Source: a virus. Taken from it: a stretch of 42,316 nt of DNA. Shown piece by piece: positions 39,844 through 42,316 of this stretch. Where the stretch lies: positions 1 through 42,316 of the IMG/VR virus record IMGVR_UViG_3300017706_000182; one strand, given 5' to 3'. Positions within the stretch are counted from its first letter, which is position 1. Every line of letters begins with the position of its first letter. Made by a program: the position numbers and the translations under genes. The notes below the pieces were generated by a model. That model did not search any database. It was not told the origin of the DNA and was given only the letters and a program-made list of their open reading frames with translations.

Positions 39844-41025
39844 TTAGGCCATTGCAGCTGTAAAGTCAGCCAATGATCCAAGATTGTTTCCGTCTCCAAG
39901 AACAACGTCGTTAGCTTTAACGTCGATCAAAGAAGCACTTCCGTCGTCTCCACTGATGTCAGTAGAAGTAGCACCAGCTGAAGTTTTGTAGAAAGCGAAC
40001 TTATCTTCACCTTCGTCGTATACAGCAGCGATGTTTCCGTCGTCGGAAGAACCACGCTCAATGATAAACCCAGCGTCGTTACCGTTGTTAGCACCTGAAC
40101 CAGCTCCGTCATTGAGAAGCATGATAGCATCTTTAACTTGGGAGTTGGTGGTTTCAAGGGAAGTAGTCGTGCCTTGAACGGTTAAGTTACCGCTAAGTAC
40201 AAGATTGGTTCTACTTACGTCTCCTGTGAAGGAAGCACCACTAAGGTTAGCTTTAGCAACATCAAGAGCGGACTCAGCTGCACGAGCAGTTGAAGCTTCA
40301 GAAGTGATATTCGATTGAAGAGTCGTGTCAGCAGATGATCTAGCAGTAGCTTCACCACTAACAGCAGCAATACGAGCAGTTTCTTCGCTGTCGATATTGG
40401 ACTGTAAAGTCGTATCAGCAGAAGTCCTGGCAGTTTCTTCGTCGTCAATGTTAGTTTGAAGAGTAGAATCAGCAGCTTGACGTGCAGTTTCTTCAGAATC
40501 AATGTTGCTCTGTAAAGTCGAGTCAGCACTGGCTCTTGAGGAAGCTTCACTAGTAATGTTCGACTGAAGAGTTGTATCGGCAGATGCACGAGTACTTGCT
40601 TCAGAAGAGATAGCGTCAGCGTTAGTTTTGATCTGTCCGTCAAGAGCTTCATCAGCACCAACCAACGTACTTACAGAAGTAATGTAGTTAGTAGAAGCAT
40701 TAGCTGAGTACGAACCACCAACACCTAGACCAGCACCACTTTGAGTAGCGTCAAGTTCGGATTGGATAGCGGAGTCAGCGGATGTTCTGCTACTTGCTTC
40801 TGAGTCGATGTTACCTTGTAAGGTGCTGTCAGCAGATGCTCGGCTTGAAGCCTCAGCAGTGATGTTAGATTGCAGGGTAGTATCAGCACTTGCACGACTG
40901 GAAGCTTCGGAGTCGATGTTCGACTGAAGTGTAGCTTCGGCAGCTTCTGCACGTGATTTCTCTACTGCAATAGCACTCTTGGTCGATTGACCAATTTGAT
41001 AGAATATAGATGATGTATCTGGCAT
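39844..41025 (-). CDS. Coiled-coil repeat tail fibre protein
   Basis: The protein has 393 residues. The N terminus (SSIFYQIGQSTKSAIAVEKS) resembles those of the small proteins at 1037-1294 and 1336-1530. Residues 22-100 and 140-245 are near-perfect 15-residue repeats of the kind TLQSNIDSEASSRASAD, a trimeric coiled-coil fibre stalk. Residues 265-393 (LSGNLTVQGTTTSLETTNSQ, DAIMLLNDG and GFIIERGSSDDGNIAAVYDE) are a common phage fibre C-terminal or shaft domain. It is expected to be part of host recognition. The repeat DNA could recombine to change fibre length. Confidence 0.8.
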   Translation of the reverse strand: MPDTSSIFYQIGQSTKSAIAVEKSRAEAAEATLQSNIDSEASSRASADTTLQSNITAEASSRASADSTLQGNIDSEASSRTSADSAIQSELDATQSGAGLGVGGSYSANASTNYITSVSTLVGADEALDGQIKTNADAISSEASTRASADTTLQSNITSEASSRASADSTLQSNIDSEETARQAADSTLQTNIDDEETARTSADTTLQSNIDSEETARIAAVSGEATARSSADTTLQSNITSEASTARAAESALDVAKANLSGASFTGDVSRTNLVLSGNLTVQGTTTSLETTNSQVKDAIMLLNDGAGSGANNGNDAGFIIERGSSDDGNIAAVYDEGEDKFAFYKTSAGATSTDISGDDGSASLIDVKANDVVLGDGNNLGSLADFTAAMA

Positions 41026-41058
41026 ATTAGTATTTAACTATAGTTGTTATTGTTGATG

Positions 41059-41289
41059 TTAAAGTTCCAAGGGTTGCGTCCACTCTTCACCTGCTAAAAC
41101 CTCAAGGATTTGAGCGTGGCTATAAGTGTCTTTACCTAATAGAAAAGGTGGCATAGCTCCTTCATACTTAACAAAGGTCTTATCACCTGCAACATTATAC
41201 CGAAGGGTATTAGCTGAGGTTTCAAGAACGTTATTAAAGTCTACAGAAGATACTTCCGAAGCGTCGATGATTACATAGTTTCTGATCAT
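41059..41289 (-). CDS. Small partner of LamG protein, second copy
   Basis: The protein has 76 residues, beginning MIRNYVIIDASEVSSVDFNN. It is paralogous to the 78-residue protein that spans the contig join. It follows a LamG gene (41301-42098) just as the paralogue does. Repeated pairing suggests a dedicated partner such as an assembly chaperone, but no function is known. Confidence 0.8.
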   Translation of the reverse strand: MIRNYVIIDASEVSSVDFNNVLETSANTLRYNVAGDKTFVKYEGAMPPFLLGKDTYSHAQILEVLAGEEWTQPLEL

Positions 41290-41300
41290 AATAGTATATG

Positions 41301-42098
41301 TTAGCTAGGGACTGAACTTGAGAAGGTAGGCCCGTTCGTAAGTGTACCGTCATTAGAACCGCTACCTTGATCTGTGATTGTAGTGCCTGTTCCTGAGTCA
41401 TTATCTCCCATTCTCCAATACCCTAGAGGACTAAGTGAAGATATATCCGCAGGTACTCCACTGTTCCAAAGTGTTGCAGAGTCTGAGCTACTAAGTTCGC
41501 TACTAAAAATAGCAACCTCATCAATGAGTCCATCACTATAAGCAGTAGGATAACCTTCGTACTTTCCAATTCTAAAGCCATCTCCAGCTGAAGCCCCTAA
41601 TGCGGTAGCGGATGCTGTAGACGCAGAGGTTGTGCTTCCATTAAAATAAGCTTTAACACTTCCTGACGAGTTGTAAGTAACCAACACAAAGTTCCATTGA
41701 TTGTAACCAGGTAGAGTTATGGCAGATCCAAAAACATTCGAAGCACCAGCGTGTACATAAAAACTTCCGTTACTCCACTGATACATCCCGATGCCTGTTG
41801 TACTGTCAGAGCCTACCATTATTTTCTCAGAACTACTAGGTGTTTTCCACCACATTGACATGGAGAAAGTCGAAGCACTATTAAGGGCTGTTAAATCACC
41901 TATATCGACATATTCGTTAGTACCGTCAAATTCTACACTGTAAGCGTTACTAAAAGCAGGTACACTATCCGAAGCAAGCTCTGTCCAAGCAGACCCATCC
42001 CAAATGATAACTTTATTAGTGTCCGTCTCAAAGTACGTTTCACCAGCAGCTGGCGACGCAGGACGGGTTCCTGATGTGACTGTATTTAATTTAGCCAT
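41301..42098 (-). CDS. LamG-like lectin domain protein, second copy
   Basis: The protein has 265 residues. The N-terminal 45 residues contain the small module GETYFETDTNKVIIWDGSAW. Residues 52-245 form the LamG domain: YSVEFDGTNEYVDIG, FSMSMWWKTPS, WNFVLVTYNSSGSVKAYFNG, LIDEVAIFSSELSS, and LGYWRMGDNDSG. It is related to the protein at 163-1020 in domain order and motifs, but with a different N-terminal attachment part. It probably binds a cell-surface glycan. It sits between two copies of the small partner gene. Confidence 0.82.
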   Translation of the reverse strand: MAKLNTVTSGTRPASPAAGETYFETDTNKVIIWDGSAWTELASDSVPAFSNAYSVEFDGTNEYVDIGDLTALNSASTFSMSMWWKTPSSSEKIMVGSDSTTGIGMYQWSNGSFYVHAGASNVFGSAITLPGYNQWNFVLVTYNSSGSVKAYFNGSTTSASTASATALGASAGDGFRIGKYEGYPTAYSDGLIDEVAIFSSELSSSDSATLWNSGVPADISSLSPLGYWRMGDNDSGTGTTITDQGSGSNDGTLTNGPTFSSSVPS

Positions 42099-42104
42099 GA
42101 TGTC

Positions 42105-42316
42105 TTATTCTTCCTCCATAGGTTGTGTCCAAGCTTCGTCTGCTAATACCGTAAGCATAGCTGAGTGGCTGAGAGTGTCTTTACCGTACAAGCAACGAGG
42201 TTTAGCTCCTTCATATTTAACAAAGGTTTCATCCCCCGCTACATTGTATCTTAGTGTGTCTACTGAAGTTTCAAGTACATCGTCAAAGTTGACGGAAGAT
42301 ACTTCTTCACTAGTTA
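42105..42316 (-). CDS. Small partner of LamG protein, 3' part (gene spans the contig join)
   Basis: TAA at 42105-42107. The frame is open to the window end and continues at position 123 down the left copy to the ATG at 146-148. The visible end reads GKDTLSHSAMLTVLADEAW and TQPMEEE. Joined to the 5' part it makes a 78-residue protein paralogous to the one at 41059-41289. Confidence 0.85.
   Translation of the reverse strand, partial: TSEEVSSVNFDDVLETSVDTLRYNVAGDETFVKYEGAKPRCLYGKDTLSHSAMLTVLADEAWTQPMEEE
42194..42316. repeat. Terminal direct repeat (right copy), contig closure
   Basis: Exact copy of bases 1-123. It should be removed once when the sequence is drawn as a circle. Confidence 0.95.

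Noticed and set aside
1-42316. tRNA genes
   Set aside because: No cloverleaf-like sequence was noticed in the non-coding stretches. A covariance-model search would be needed to exclude one fully.

Overview
The window is a complete, circularly closing genome of a lytic T7-like podovirus (Autographiviridae type). The first 123 bases are repeated exactly at the end (1-123 = 42194-42316), so the unique length is about 42,193 bp and the contig was opened inside a gene. All supported genes lie on the minus strand, so the genome is read from right to left. The hallmark set is a single-subunit RNA polymerase, gp2.5-type SSB, endonuclease I, primase-helicase, family A DNA polymerase, gp6-type exonuclease, gp8/9/10/11/12 head and tail genes, gp14/15/16 internal virion proteins, a gp17-type fibre and terS/terL. 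The host cannot be read from the sequence. The DUF6321, GP88 and Mtd-N-like families, AT-rich composition and absence of psbA or other photosynthesis genes fit a marine phage of a heterotrophic bacterium; this is inference.

Layout in transcription order: (1) 37619-36290, mostly non-coding, with one small acidic ORF, short-repeat arrays and a strong hairpin. By position between terL and the early genes it is the best place for the physical genome ends and early promoters. (2) 36289-33432, early region: a GP88-family protein, then a tightly overlapping run of small unknown genes, including a zinc ribbon and two membrane peptides. (3) 33442-23966, RNA polymerase and DNA metabolism, with a C5-cytosine methyltransferase inserted between primase-helicase and DNA polymerase, a PD-(D/E)XK protein and the exonuclease. 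(4) 24155-22599, a DUF5664 protein and small genes leading to the portal. (5) 22593-5094, portal, scaffold, a lipoprotein and membrane peptide, capsid, a terminator, tail tube and nozzle, and internal virion proteins ending in a 2054-residue gp16-like giant. (6) 5049-1 and 42316-39844, an enlarged host-recognition region: T7-type fibre base, three Mtd-N-like proteins, a holin-like protein, basic proteins, small modular proteins, two LamG lectin-like proteins each followed by a small paralogous partner, and a coiled-coil repeat fibre. (7) 39829-37620, a ribbon-helix-helix-like protein, terS, a terminator-like hairpin and terL.

The most interesting signals are about how the genome gains genes. 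A LamG plus small-protein pair is tandemly duplicated. The methyltransferase and one early gene are each bounded by 27-33 bp direct repeats at gene ends, and a third repeat pair encloses two early genes. A small domain with a DTNxLYV..DGxxW pattern has been shuffled onto several host-recognition proteins. No recognisable endolysin, integrase, tRNA or CRISPR was seen. Several early and structural genes remain of unknown function.
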